DNA from: Adineta vaga
Taxonomy: Eukaryota > Rotifera
Reading direction: 5' to 3'
NCBI GenBank assembly: GCA_021613535.1
Contig: CP075496.1
Coordinates: 1,736,001 to 1,800,000 of the forward strand
Length of the DNA: 64,000 bases
Below the pieces are notes generated by a model. It had not been told where the DNA came from. It did not search any database and saw only the letters and a program-made list of their open reading frames with translations. This document shows, piece after piece, positions 26,902 to 40,273 of the stretch (positions are counted from its first letter, which is position 1; each line of letters starts with the position of its first letter). The translations under genes were made by a program, and so were the position numbers.

Positions 26902-28109
26902 TCATTTATCATGAATTGTCATATAGTAAAGACATCCTTTTAAACCTAAATCATCATCATCAATTAACGTAAGTGGAACACGTGCAACAATTTCACTCAT
27001 TTTCGGTCCTTGATCTAAATAAGATTTAAGTAAAAGATTTTCAGGATTGTTTTGCCAACGCCATGCTAATTTAGGTAGAATACCACCAGTGATATATAAA
27101 CCACGATAAGGTAGAAATGTTTGAGCTGCTGTACCTAATGTTCGACCATAGATATCCAGAAATGTATCAACAACTCGAAGACATAAGGAATCTTGATAAT
27201 CACAAGCATGTTGAGCTATAATTGCTGGTGCATCATCTTGTGAAACTTTTTCAAGATCTTCATTCAATTTCGATGTTAATGATTGATTTAAATATTCGGA
27301 ATAAAATTGTAACATTGTGACAAAAGCTGGACCAGAAACAAGTTGTTCAATTTCGATAAATGATTGATGACGACGTAAATATTTTAATAAACACCATTCT
27401 TCTTCTGATCGTGGACTAAATGTATCTGTCATTCCTGCTTCAGATGGATGAACTTGATACCGACCTGAACCATCTGGCGAAAGATAACATGCACCAAGAC
27501 CTGTACCAGCACCGAGACAAGCAACTGGTGATTTAGTTTCAGAAGTTTCTTCAGTAGAACTTGTATGAAGAACAATAATTTTAGTCGATTGACATAAGGC
27601 ATTTGCTCGAGGATCTACTTGTGCAGCAAGACAATAACCAATTGCTTCAAAATCATTCAAGAAAATGAGCGAATTTGGCTTAAGTTTTAAATAATTTTCA
27701 ATATCATCTGCATGTTGTGTTGGCCATCCTGAACCATCAGGTTCCATACGAACATTATTTGCATCATTACTTCGACGATTATTCCAAATCGGACCACAAA
27801 CAGCTAAAACTATACGAATACTAAAGAGATGATAGAAAAAAAAACATCATTTACAATACTATTCAATTACTTTTTATTTAAAATAGCATTTCGTATATCT
27901 TCTTGTTGATGTTCTTCATTTGAAATCTCATTGAGAAATCGTTGTAAAATTTCACCAAGACCTGTAAAAGTATTTGTTCGATACGTTTGTCGACTTATAT
28001 GTAAAATTGATGGTGTTAATAATGTTTGATTATAATTATACCAAAGAAATTGTACACGTGCATTTGTACCACCAATATCACCAACAATAACTGCACATGA
28101 TTTCGACAT
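26902..28109 (-). CDS. Bacterial-type (Glk family) glucokinase
   Basis: ATP-dependent glucose kinase of the bacterial Glk fold family, not the hexokinase family normally used by animals; it would make glucose-6-phosphate in the cytosol. Residues 8-17 are GDIGGTNARV, the N-terminal phosphate loop. Then AVCGPI, FLNDFEAIGYCLA (a substrate-region Asn-Asp pair), CLGAGTGLGACYL (second phosphate loop), HPSEAGMTDTFSPRSEEEW (aligned with the EGGH...P.SEEE stretch of Glk), LVSGPA, and near the C-terminus the adenosine motif LYITGGILPKLAW. Two exons, with an intron of about 70 nt near 27805-27875 and an in-frame junction; about 380 residues versus about 320 in bacteria. No signal peptide. The intron and AT-rich codon use show a resident eukaryotic gene; whether it arrived by transfer needs a phylogeny. 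Confidence 0.88.
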
Positions 28110-28413
28110 CTCTTTCTCGATTATCTATCTACTTGAAATAGAACTATCAAAATGAATTGATATCAGTAGATTCTTTTTCAAACTAAATGTCTTATCTATT
28201 GTTGAAAGATGATAAATCTTATCGAAAGATACATTCTTCAGTTTCATTTTCTCTCGTTGTTAACTTTTAATTTAACTTGTAAATGAAAACAAACAAAATC
28301 AATATTTGTCAAAACTTTCTGAATATTCAACGTGAATCATATGTATGTCGACTGTAATTACACAATCACAATTATAAATATATTTAAGTAGAGAATAGAA
28401 CTATAAACGAAAC
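28110..28413. other. AT-rich spacer 5' of glucokinase
   Basis: About 300 bp holding the presumed glucokinase promoter. No coding sequence recognised; a short tRNA-derived element follows immediately. Confidence 0.4.
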
Positions 28414-28623
28414 GGTGACTGGCATGCTTTATGATCGTTACATCGAAGAGTGAGGGACGATGCCTGTTGTCTTGCAACAGCAGTCAATACTTACGCGATG
28501 ACAGTACATGGACGGTGGATTCGAACAGAGTCATCCGCTAAGGAGTGCTGCGCAACTCACCAACCGAGCGAAGTATTGCACTGAATCGTGTACTTTAAAA
28601 CCGATCTACACAATCCAGTCACC
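28414..28623 (-). mobile_element. tRNA-derived SINE-like element with terminal inverted repeats
   Basis: A 210-bp island that is GC-richer than its surroundings, bounded by perfect 9-bp inverted repeats GGTGACTGG (28414-28422) and CCAGTCACC (28615-28623). Read on the minus strand it has a pol III A-box-like TCGCTCGGTTGG (28571-28560) and a B-box GTTCGAATCC (28526-28517), 45 nt apart as in a real tRNA. The T-arm does not pair properly, so it is a degenerate tRNA relic and not a functional tRNA. A hairpin CTGTTG/CAACAG lies at 28464-28480. I see no clear target-site duplication. Confidence 0.55.
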
Positions 28624-28775
28624 TTACATTTTTTTTTCGTAATTATTCGATTTATTAGGAGAACTACAGTTTATTTTTTAATAAATAGATGTGAACTATA
28701 TTTGATTAAATAAAATGAGTATAGATGAAATCTTATTCCCAATGAAAAAAATGATTGAAATTCATAATTTTGAAC

Positions 28776-31137
<2,362 letters not shown>

Positions 31138-32621
31138 AGTATAATTACCGTTGTTATGATTCCAATTAAGAAATAAACGTTCTCCTATAGTAACAAAAAA
31201 GCAACAACAATAGAGATGAATGTAAATTTCTACTTATATAGTGAGAAAAAGAGAATGAATGGAGCAAAGTTCTCGTTTAGATTTGTTTTCACAAAAGATA
31301 GGCTTGTTTATCAAGTGCAAAATAATATCTATTCGTCAGAATGACTAAAGCAAAAATAGAAAGGTAGAGAAAATGGTTTTTGCTCCATATCGATTTAAAG
31401 GCTATGAATCTACGCGTATCTTTCTTTGACAATGACGGCAAATATTTAATTTTAAATAAGCTAGTCGGCGGATAGAGATGCTTTTTCTTCTCTATCAAGA
31501 GTACAGAACGCAAAAATATGATAAAAAAAAAGAACGCATAACGTTTTTAAATGACAACTCTTTTCTTTCACATGTCGAATTCCCATATTAATATCTCATT
31601 GTCAAGGACATTGAAAATCGAATAACAATATAATTACATTTTATCATTGTTTATTCTTTTTAAAGTTTCTTCAAGAAAAACATCGTTTGTTTTTTCTTCT
31701 TTATTGTTATGAAAGTAAAAAATAATAACTGTCGTTAGTATCTTTTCTCCTTTTATATGAAGATAAAACCATGAATAGAAGAGGTGTGGTAGGATTGTAA
31801 ACTTAGCGAAAGAAAAATAATTTACTGTTTGAACTAATTGATAGCTTCATTGTACGTTGAAATAACAACCATGATAGATATGGATGAAGCTGAAGATGAG
31901 TTTTAACCAACATTATATCGATCGAATTGATTCTGTCGATAATGAAAAAAAGAAGTGAAGAAGGTCGATTCTATGTCCACTGAATCTTTACGTAATATAG
32001 AAGAAAGAAAAAAGAATGAACAAATGTCTTTCTTTTCGCTTTTTTTTCGCTTTTTCTCTTTCTCTCTCACTCTTGAATATGATTTCGATAGGTTGGAATA
32101 TCTGCGGAAAAAAAATTGCGTTTACTTTCTAATATTATCGAACTTGAAATAAGAAATTATATCAATAGTTTTTGTCTACGTCGCTTTTTTTTCTAGTCCT
32201 AATCATGAAGAAGAAGAACAATTAATACTAAATATAATAAAAAAACAAGGTGTGTCTGGTCTGTATTGACTTTCTCTCAAGCTATGATTCATATCCAATT
32301 CTGTATCAGTATATCTATTTTAATCATAAAATCGAACATAGACTCTACTTAAAGGAAAAATACCTGGTTGACTTCATGTTTTTTTGCTTGATATTAATAT
32401 TTTATATATAAGTCATCTGCATGAAAGTAAGAATCGAATGTCACATCATCTTTTCTAGGCTTCAAATTTCTTTCATGTTTGCAATAATAATTGAGTAACA
32501 TCATGAGGTAAGGGTGAGTGTGAATGTTGATAAAGATATAGTTGGAATATAACTACCCTAATTTTTATCTAAATCCTTGAGAATCAATCTTCTCTCTTTA
32601 TTTATATAAAATTCAATTATT
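31138..32621. other. Intergenic, AT-rich
   Basis: About 1.5 kb upstream of malic enzyme and downstream of the F-box gene. Contains poly-A/T and pyrimidine runs and two short acidic plus-strand stretches (near 31870-31905 and 32195-32250, the latter after a TTTTTCTAG acceptor-like sequence). They do not join into a convincing gene. Confidence 0.4.
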
Positions 32622-33602
32622 TTATGCGACACGATGAAATTTAAAACGATGATTTACTGTTTTATCATTTTCACCAAGTGAAACAACAATTCTCTTTCCT
32701 AAAACTTGTAATCGTTTTGCCCTTGAATAACACGGTCGTATATAGAATAGATTATAATTATCAATTTTTTCCAAAGTAAATCGTTTACATAACTGATTTG
32801 ATTGTTTTCGACGTGTCGAAAGAATTGATGATGGTATCCAATGTTCTTCGCTTTCATAACATTTCAAAACTGTCCATGGACATCGTGTATGTTGAGTGAA
32901 AAATTCATATTCAAGAAAAGATTGTTTGATTAAGAAAATACTTTCACGTAGAAGTTTATTTGACATGACACATAAATCATCTTTACTATCGATTAACCAA
33001 CCTTCAGTTGAAAGACATTCGATCATATAGAAACCATCTGGAAGATAACTACTTTGAGAATATTGTTTTAAAAGTGAAAGATCATTCATCGAAGACAAAT
33101 TTAATACAAGTGATGATGATGGAATTGAAAATTTTTGAAATTGTTCTTCTCCAGATTTGTTTAATAAACGATGACTAATGTGTTCACCGATGATTTGATT
33201 ATTAAATATTAATATTAATGAAATCAATTGATAATGAAGAAATTCAGCGATATACAAACGAATATCATCTTCTTTCGAATAACAATGGATATTTAATACT
33301 TTTAAATAAGGACAATAAGTTTTTATTGATTGAATGTATGTTGATAATCGGTAAGGATGACCAATTGATAGATGAGAAAGATTAAAACCAATTATTGGTA
33401 TAATTTTGTATAAACAATATTGAAATATTGTATTGTCATTCGTTTTTATTAACTGAAATTTTCGTCGAAGGAAATATTCGACAATAAAAGAGAAATCATT
33501 CGTCAATTCAAAGAATGAATAAATTACATGTTCTTTATGAAGATATTGAAAAATTGAATAAATTATTTCAGTTGGTAAATCAATCAACGATTGTTTTGTC
33601 AT
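32622..33602 (-). CDS. F-box protein
   Basis: Single exon, 326 residues. The N-terminal 45 residues, SLIDLPTEIIYSIFQYLHKE..., are an F-box (LPxEIIxxIFxYL), the module that docks Skp1 in SCF ubiquitin ligases. The rest is a long Leu/Ile-rich region with no repeat that I can name; in other F-box proteins this part recruits the substrate. Intronless, unlike most genes here, and of a type that is multi-copy in bdelloids. Substrate unknown. A (TA)n microsatellite sits 35 bp upstream of the start. Confidence 0.75.
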   Translation of the reverse strand: MTKQSLIDLPTEIIYSIFQYLHKEHVIYSFFELTNDFSFIVEYFLRRKFQLIKTNDNTIFQYCLYKIIPIIGFNLSHLSIGHPYRLSTYIQSIKTYCPYLKVLNIHCYSKEDDIRLYIAEFLHYQLISLILIFNNQIIGEHISHRLLNKSGEEQFQKFSIPSSSLVLNLSSMNDLSLLKQYSQSSYLPDGFYMIECLSTEGWLIDSKDDLCVMSNKLLRESIFLIKQSFLEYEFFTQHTRCPWTVLKCYESEEHWIPSSILSTRRKQSNQLCKRFTLEKIDNYNLFYIRPCYSRAKRLQVLGKRIVVSLGENDKTVNHRFKFHRVA

Positions 33603-33634
33603 TTAAAATAAGAATAACACCAAAGGACGATGAA

Positions 33635-33636
<2 letters not shown>

Positions 33637-33665
<29 letters not shown>
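33637..33665. repeat. (TA)n microsatellite
   Basis: About 14 uninterrupted TA dinucleotides between the F-box gene and the divergent FABP gene. Confidence 0.9.
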
Positions 33666-33669
<4 letters not shown>

Positions 33670-34219
33670 CATAGGGTAAAGAACAAAGATAAATATGGTT
33701 TTGTTAAAAGTACTTATATCTTTCTTTTCATGTTGAGATGAATTTTAGTTAGAATATCTAAGAAATGAAGAGAATACTTAGGAAATATGTTTTTTTTTCT
33801 TGTCTTTGTTTGTGATAAGAAACAGGAGGAAAATGCTTTCTGTCAAAAAGGAAATTAAAGAATACAAATAAATATTTAAATATTTATTAATGTATAACAA
33901 TCATTTACGAAAAAAGAACAGTTTGATATAAAGAATTGAAGGATTAACATTTGAGAACTCTTTTTTCTTTTTATTTCATAAATGAAAATAGTAGTTCGAT
34001 AAATTTTTGTTTTATTATCTTTGAATTTGCTTTATAGACTTTATAAAAAAACAATACTTTTTGTCTTTATCAGTTTTTATATTGTTTCTTTCTAATCGAT
34101 TGATCTTTAACCCTCTAAAGAGATTTCTTTCATAAAGAAAAAGAGTATAAAAAACATACATAAATTTCATTCGATATCGTTCGTAGACAGATACTTTCAT
34201 TGATAAAAAATATTCACTA
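33666..34219. other. 5' region of the FABP cluster
   Basis: AT-rich divergent spacer containing the promoter of the first FABP gene. No gene recognised. Confidence 0.4.
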
Positions 34220-34803
34220 ATGGCAAGCAATAGTTGTGATGGATTGAAAGGTACTTGGGATTATGTATGTAGGAGATATTTGGTATTTTATTTAATGAAT
34301 GTCTTACGATTTATAATCATAGGTAGATGGAGAGAACTTTGATGATTATATGAAAGAACTTGGTGTCGGAATGGCGATACGTTTAGCAGCGAAAGGAGTT
34401 AAACCTCGTCTTGTAATTACCGAAAATGGTGGCAAATGGAATGTACGATCGGAAAGTTCTTTGAAAACAACATCCTATGATTTTACACCTGGTGTTGAAT
34501 TCAATGAAACAACACCTGATGGACGAGAAGTTAAAGTATGATAACAATTTCTGTCATGATTGATTCGTTAGATTGATTTGTTTTTGTCTAGTCCACCATT
34601 AAATTCGAAGGAAACAAATGGGTTCATACATCAATCGATAAAAATGGAAAGAAATCCCTTGTAACACGTTATATCGATGATAAAGGTCAACAAATGATCG
34701 TAAGATAGTTCGAATAGTGTTTAGTCTAGGAAATGATTTGATTTAATTGTAGGATATGGAATGTGGTTCTGTCAAAGCTCGTCGTTGGTACAAACGTGTC
34801 TAA
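34220..34803 (+). CDS. Fatty-acid-binding protein (copy 1 of 3)
   Basis: Cytosolic lipid chaperone of the FABP/CRABP family (small 10-strand beta-barrel that carries fatty acids or retinoids). About 133 residues, the family's length. Motifs: LKGTWDYVDGENFDDYMKEL (opening strand and helix), GVGMAIRLAAKGVKPRLVI, ENGGKWNVRSESSLKTTSY, FTPGVEFNETTPDGREVK and the C-terminal MECGSVKARRWYKRV, where Arg-x-Tyr matches the carboxylate-binding Arg/Tyr triad. Four exons: an intron after DY (34265-34322), one after GREVK and one after QQMI. The stop overlaps AATAAA-like sequence. First of three direct-repeat paralogues. Confidence 0.92.
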
Positions 34804-35504
34804 TAAAATATTTATCTAACAAATGCAAACAATGATTATTTATAACTAGAGTTCAACTAAAGAACAATATCTATATTTTTCATTTTTATTCGATAATAGA
34901 TCAATGAAAAACATTACTTTAGTATTCATTTTACGAGACAATAAATATTTATCATCAGTTTTATAACAATGATTTTAGACGCATTTTTATCAGAATCAAA
35001 CATTGTCATCGAAGTTGACATATTTTATTTGAATTAGTACGATCATAATTTCAAGTACACATGCTTATATAGTAACCTTTAATGTTTGAGTATATTTAGG
35101 CTCTGATAAATTGACAGAAAACAGATATCAACAGTAATATACTTAGAATTTTTGAATATAACAGAAAACATTTCCTTGTTTTCTATTATAAATATATCTG
35201 TAAAAGCAAGATCTAATCATAAATGTAAATGAATTTCTCTATAAAAACAAGACACAATAGCGTCGTAAACACTCATTTAACGATATATTTTTTCTTCCTC
35301 ACCGTCTATTCATCAATAGAACTGACGAGTCTTTAGGCTAACCCATTATCTAACGCACATTTACTGTTGGTTTTTAACCAATTAAAATACTTGTTCTTCT
35401 TCTTTTTTTCTTATCGTCTTTATTCTTAGTCTTTCTTTCTTCATTTTATCTCGAAAGACTTTAGTCTTTTGTAATTACTCATTTGTTTCAATTCTGTCAC
35501 AGAT
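34804..35504. other. Intergenic between FABP copies 1 and 2
   Basis: AT-rich. Holds a 27-bp stretch (35371-35397: TTTTTAACCAATT, then AAATA and GTTCT) that recurs upstream of FABP copy 3 and is probably part of a shared promoter. Confidence 0.45.
35371..35397 (+). promoter_or_regulatory. Upstream block shared with FABP copy 3
   Basis: TTTTTAACCAATTAAAATA plus the following GTTCT recur with three mismatches at 37709-37735. It lies about 130 bp before the copy-2 start and about 230 bp before the copy-3 start and includes a CCAAT core. It could be a conserved promoter element or residual duplication homology. Confidence 0.4.
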
Positions 35505-36087
35505 ATGACTAGTAGCGGTATTCAAGCGTTGAAAGGCACTTGGGATTATGTATGTACTAACATGATTTCTACTGCATTATATAGGACTTTCTTGAACTTA
35601 TAGGTTGATAGTGAGAATATTGATGAGTTTATGAAAGAACTTGGTGTTGGTTGGGCAATGCGTATGGCAGCTAAAGGTGTTAAACCACGTCTTATTATTA
35701 GTGAAAATAATGGCAAATGGAATATAAAATCTGAAAGTACATTCAAAAATATTTCATATGATTTTACACCTGGTGTTGAATTCAATGAAACTACACCGGA
35801 TGGTCGTGAAGTAACAGTAGGAACAATTTTGTTGATAATTTCAACTGTCTTGACTTTTGAAAAGAATTCATTTTTAGACAATTATCAATTTTGAAGATGA
35901 TAAATGGGTAAACATTAGTGTTGATAAGAGTGGAAAGAAATCTGTGATAAAACGTTATGTTGATGATAAAGATCAACAAATAATTGTAAGTATTTTTCTC
36001 TTTAAACAATATCTTCAATGTTTCTATGTCTAGGAAATGGAATGTGGTTTAGTAAAAGCTCGTCGTTGGTATAAACGTACGCAATAG
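35505..36087 (+). CDS. Fatty-acid-binding protein (copy 2 of 3)
   Basis: Same fold and exon structure as copy 1. Starts MTSSGIQALKGTWDYVDSEN and ends MECGLVKARRWYKRTQ; the lipid-carboxylate Arg and Tyr are retained. It is the most diverged of the three, for example GVGWAMRMAAKG and NFEDDKWVNISVDKSGKK, and its third intron is unrelated to those of copies 1 and 3. About 134 residues. Function as a lipid carrier is inferred from family; the ligand is unknown. Confidence 0.92.
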
Positions 36088-37936
36088 ATGAATCATATTA
36101 TACAAACAGGATTAATGAACTAGATTAACTTGTTTTAATATATGATTTCTTTTCTGAATCTCGTCTATTTGATTAAAAGAGTATATGAACAAATTTTTTA
36201 AATTCATTTAAACTTTTCAATAAAATAATTTACAATGAATGTTCCTTAACAAATTTTATGCGGACTGTCTTCTAGTAGCCTAATCAACTTTACTGTTGAA
36301 TTTGAGAAAATGATAATTGATGTCTTCAGATACATAGAGATCTTAGAGTCCTTTTTTGCGACATCAGAATTATATGGTTAGTTACCACAACGATCTGCAG
36401 ACTTAGAAAAATTATATCTCATGTCTACAGAATTACAAAGAATCTCAAGGAGTCTTGTTCAAATTCTTACAGATTTAATTGTTAGTGTTAAAAATAATAT
36501 TCCATTACTGCTAACTTTTCTCTTTTGTTGTCTTATGTTTCTGTTTCAGAGACCTTGCACGTATTTCCATATAGTATCTCAATATCAACTAATCTGGCTT
36601 AGCGCTACCTTTGTTAGCTATTGTGATGTAAATGCAGTTACGTGTAATGGCGGCGTAGTTGTTAACAATTCGCACGTTTATTCTTGATCGAAGGTTTAGG
36701 CTTGAGGTGGTCTGAAAATATCGTACTTTCTTATGATATTTTGGCCTTTATACTCGATATTGATAAATTATACGCACCATCCGAAAACAAAATCAAAGTG
36801 AAAAATAATTGATAATTATCCTTTCAAACCCTTGATTCATTTTATTTCATAGTAATTTCTTTTTTTTTCATGTGTTTTATCGAAATCTGATATATTTGCT
36901 TTTCCATTATACATTTTTCTCTTCTTATTGACTAGATATAAGTAAATCGCTCGGATCTCAATGAAAAACACGAATGTATACTTCATCAAGCAATATTCAA
37001 TTCTATTAGAACTAAATAGGTTATTTTTGACGACGTAATATAAAGTCGAGGCAAACTTTCTTTCTCGTTGTAAATATATGGGACAATATGTGTATGACAT
37101 TTTTAATTCTTGAGTATGAAAAGCATCGATCAACATTACTTTTAAAGAAAAAATGATTGAAACTTTCATGTTTTTTTGTGCATGCCTTGTCATATCAGAT
37201 TACTTAAGAGGTACGATGAAAATAGGTGATATCGTATAATCTTTGGTAAATGATTTATAGTAAGAAAATATTTATATTTCTTTTCATTTATTAAATACAC
37301 TATAACGTTGCTCGTAAAACAAAGAATTCTTCACACTTTGCTTTCGTTACTATCAATCTCAATTGTATTATTACTCAATTTTTATCTCTGATATCTATTC
37401 GAATTCTTTGTTTATATCATAGATGAAAAGTAATCATTCTTATGATAAAAACAGTATAAATAGAAGAGATATTTTTCGACTTAATTGTTCTTGTTCTATC
37501 ATAAGTAAGATGACGTACATCTCTTCAATTCTTTCTTTTAAACTATATCTCTACACTCGATAAAATGCTGAAGTTGCATCGTATCTATTTATTATTAACG
37601 ATTTGCTTTTGTTCGTTCGTTCTTTCTTCTTCTTCTTCTTTTTCGTTTGACGAAACAATACTAAGACATGGTTATATCATTTTTGAAGAATCTATTACGT
37701 GTTGTTCTTTTTTAACCAATTGAAATATTAGTTCTCTCATTTTTACTCTTATCAACTATCTTTCTTGCTTCTTATTTTTTTTCTCTCCTACTACTTCGTA
37801 TATTTGGACAACCTTCGGCCTTCTTCAAAAAAATTATTCATCTAGTTAAATGATATAAAAACGTTGACAAAATCTTCTTTTAGATTCGATTTGTTTCTTT
37901 ATATCATCATTTTTTCTAACCGAAAAACATACGAAT
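36088..37936. other. Long spacer between FABP copies 2 and 3
   Basis: About 1.85 kb without a supported gene. A plus-strand 88-codon frame at 36421-36687 has no recognisable motif. Pyrimidine-rich tracts occur near 37620-37650 and 37770-37790. The FABP upstream block recurs at 37709-37735. Confidence 0.45.
37709..37735 (+). promoter_or_regulatory. Upstream block shared with FABP copy 2
   Basis: Counterpart of 35371-35397: TTTTTAACCAATTGAAATA followed by TTAGTTCT, containing a CCAAT core, about 230 bp before the copy-3 start. Confidence 0.4.
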
Positions 37937-38513
37937 ATGGCTAGTGTTGAAGGACTCAAAGGACGTTGGGATTATGTATGTACGAAATAGATTCGTATTT
38001 CAAATACAAAATTCATTATAATTTAGGTTGATGGAGAAAATTTCGATAATTATATGAAAGAAATTGGTGTTGGAATGGCTACACGTATGTTAGCTAAAGG
38101 TTTAAAACCTAGTATTGTTATTAGTGAAAATGGTGGTAAATGGACTGTTCAATCGGAAAGTACATTGAAAAATGTTTCATATGAATTTACACCTAGTGTT
38201 GAATTCAATGAAACAACACCCGATGGACGTGAAGTTAAAGTATGAAGAGATTGAATTTAGATTTTTAATTCTTTCCTATTTCGTTTTTCCCATTAGTCAA
38301 CCATCAATTTTGAAGGAGACAAATGGGTTCACACATCAGTTGATAAAAGTGGAAAGAAATCCGTTGTAACACGTTATATCGATGATAAAGGTCAACAAAT
38401 GATCGTAAGATAGTTCGAATAGTGTTTAGTCTAGGAAAAAAATTTCGATTTAATTTTAGGATATGGAATGTGGTTCAGTTAAAGCTCGTCGTTGGTATAA
38501 ACGTGCTGAATAA
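37937..38513 (+). CDS. Fatty-acid-binding protein (copy 3 of 3)
   Basis: Starts MASVEGLKGRWDYVDGENFD and ends MECGSVKARRWYKRAE. Same four-exon plan as copy 1 (intron after DY, after GREVK, after QQMI). Exon 3 and the start of intron 3 are almost identical in DNA to copy 1, intron included, while exons 1-2 are clearly diverged (KEIGVGMATRMLAKGLKPSI). About 132 residues. Expected to be a cytosolic lipid chaperone like its neighbours. Confidence 0.92.
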
Positions 38514-38941
38514 ACATGTTTGAAAAAGTTAACTTCAATGAACGTTTCATACATCCTTAGTTCTATTCTTTTCAATAATTGATTTCTGTATTAATAAAAA
38601 AAAACCTCATATGAAAATAAAACAACAATCTTTTGTTTTTTGTTTGGGAAAAAATCTGTATTTGATAACAGTGCGAAGTACGTTCTAGTAAAAACTCAAG
38701 TCGAACGAAGAGTTTTTTTTTTCGTTGATTATCTATCCAGGGATGTTTTGATACTTTGTTTTTTTCATCGTTCTGAAACAAAAGATAGAAGTTATTCGAT
38801 TAACAAATAGAACAACTGATATATCTGTCGTTATCTATTTCAAATAGATGCTGTTTTGGAAATATACAATCTGACAAATTCAAGATAAAACAAACAAAAT
38901 CACAGATAAAAGATAAACTTTGATAGAATTTATGATTTGGA
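38514..38941. other. Spacer between FABP copy 3 and RRM gene
   Basis: Convergent 3' ends; AT-rich with poly-A/T runs. No gene seen. Confidence 0.45.
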
Positions 38942-39974
38942 TTAGTTATCTTGAATATTCGATAAGATTTGTTTAGCAATCTGTTGTAGCTGAGATTGTT
39001 CGATGATATTTTCATTATACAAGTTTTTCCAATGATGATTTTGTTTAGCTAAACTTTGCAGTTCAGATTGATAATCAAGTGTTAAACGTTGTAAACGAAT
39101 ACGTTCTTTTACTATTTGTTCCCATTCAGTTTTTAATGAAGCAATTAATTGTTCATGTTCATTTTCTAATTGATTAGACCGATCTACATATATCAATCGA
39201 AGTTGAGTCATATGTTCATTTATATTCAATGTTAAAGTAGGTGAAATAAAATGACTAGACGGAAGATCACAATTTCCAATATTCGTTATGAATGGTGATG
39301 AAAGTTTTGCACTGATTGGTCGAGATCTAAATTTAGAAAAGAAAATGATCATAAGAAAAGAGAAATATATTTCGAAATTACCTTTGTTGATATTGAACTC
39401 GACGACGTGCGATTTGTTCATCCGGACATTTTTCGATTTCAACTAGTTGATTTCGAATACGATGAGGTCGAGATAAACAACAAATATCAACAGGATCATA
39501 ATCATCAAATTCGATCAGTAACGTTTTATCATCAAATCTTTCAAAACGTAAAATTTGTCTAATAAATGATTTGAAATAATCCAGAATGATATTATCTTTC
39601 GGTAAAAATTCGTGATGATTTTCTCGAGGAATACGAAGAAGAATTTTATTAGTAATTATTTGTGCTTCATAAGGATACCGGCGAGTTATAGGTAAACAAC
39701 GATGAATAAACAATTGATAATCATTGAGAAAAAATGGACGTTGTGACATAATTTCATCGATACTTACGCGTTTTTCGTATATCAAAATGATAAATGGATT
39801 AGGTAAGATTGAAGGAGCATTTTTTACTATTCGACGTTTGAGATGTACTTTGATAATTTTACCAAATTGATCAAATAAATTAGTGACTTGTTTAACATTA
39901 ACATCTGTTGGTAAATTAGAAATATGAATTTGATTTTGAAATTCTTCGAAAGATTGATCGATATAAGCTGGCAT
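38942..39974 (-). CDS. RRM-type RNA-binding protein with C-terminal coiled coil
   Basis: Two exons, with an intron of about 55 nt near 39328-39381, giving about 325 residues. Residues 14-90 form an RRM: QIHISNLPTDVNVKQVTNLF is RNP2-like followed by helix 1, then FGKIIKVHLKRR and FIILIYEKR at the RNP1 position. A second RRM-like half follows (ILLRIPRENHHEF ... TLLIEFDDYDPVDIC). The C-terminal ~90 residues are a strongly heptad-like charged helix (QLENEHEQLIASLKTEWEQI ... QLQQIAKQIL). Domain order suggests an RNP or RNA-processing factor that oligomerises. I do not recognise an orthologue. Confidence 0.75.
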
Positions 39975-40273
39975 TGAAATAAATCTAAAATGAAGAAGAA
40001 TACTTGATCGGTGTAGAAACGAATTTATCTATGTGTTCTATGCACACGTACATCAGATGATAAATTTATTTCGTTTTTCACATTTTCTTTTCGTTTATAA
40101 AAGTGATCGTAGATAATCAGTTGAAATTCTTCTATTTTTGACTTATTTTATATTTGTATAGAAGAAATAATGTTCGAAAACAAAAAAAATGAATAGCGAA
40201 TTTTTAGAGATTTATTTGAACGATAATAAATAAGAATATTTAAATGAAAAGATAAAGAAATAACGGAATTAAA
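39975..40273. other. Spacer between RRM gene and COG4
   Basis: About 300 bp with the RRM gene's start side and the COG4 3' end, both minus strand. Nothing recognised. Confidence 0.4.

Noticed and set aside
28500-28580. Functional tRNA gene
   Set aside because: A and B boxes are present, but the T-arm does not pair and no acceptor stem forms around it; better explained as a tRNA-derived repeat.
31868-32260. Short acidic plus-strand stretches that look like exons
   Set aside because: They do not join into a frame with a start, a stop and a recognisable domain, and the region is low complexity.
36421-36687. 88-codon plus-strand frame between FABP copies
   Set aside because: No motif, no plausible splicing partners and ordinary AT-rich composition.
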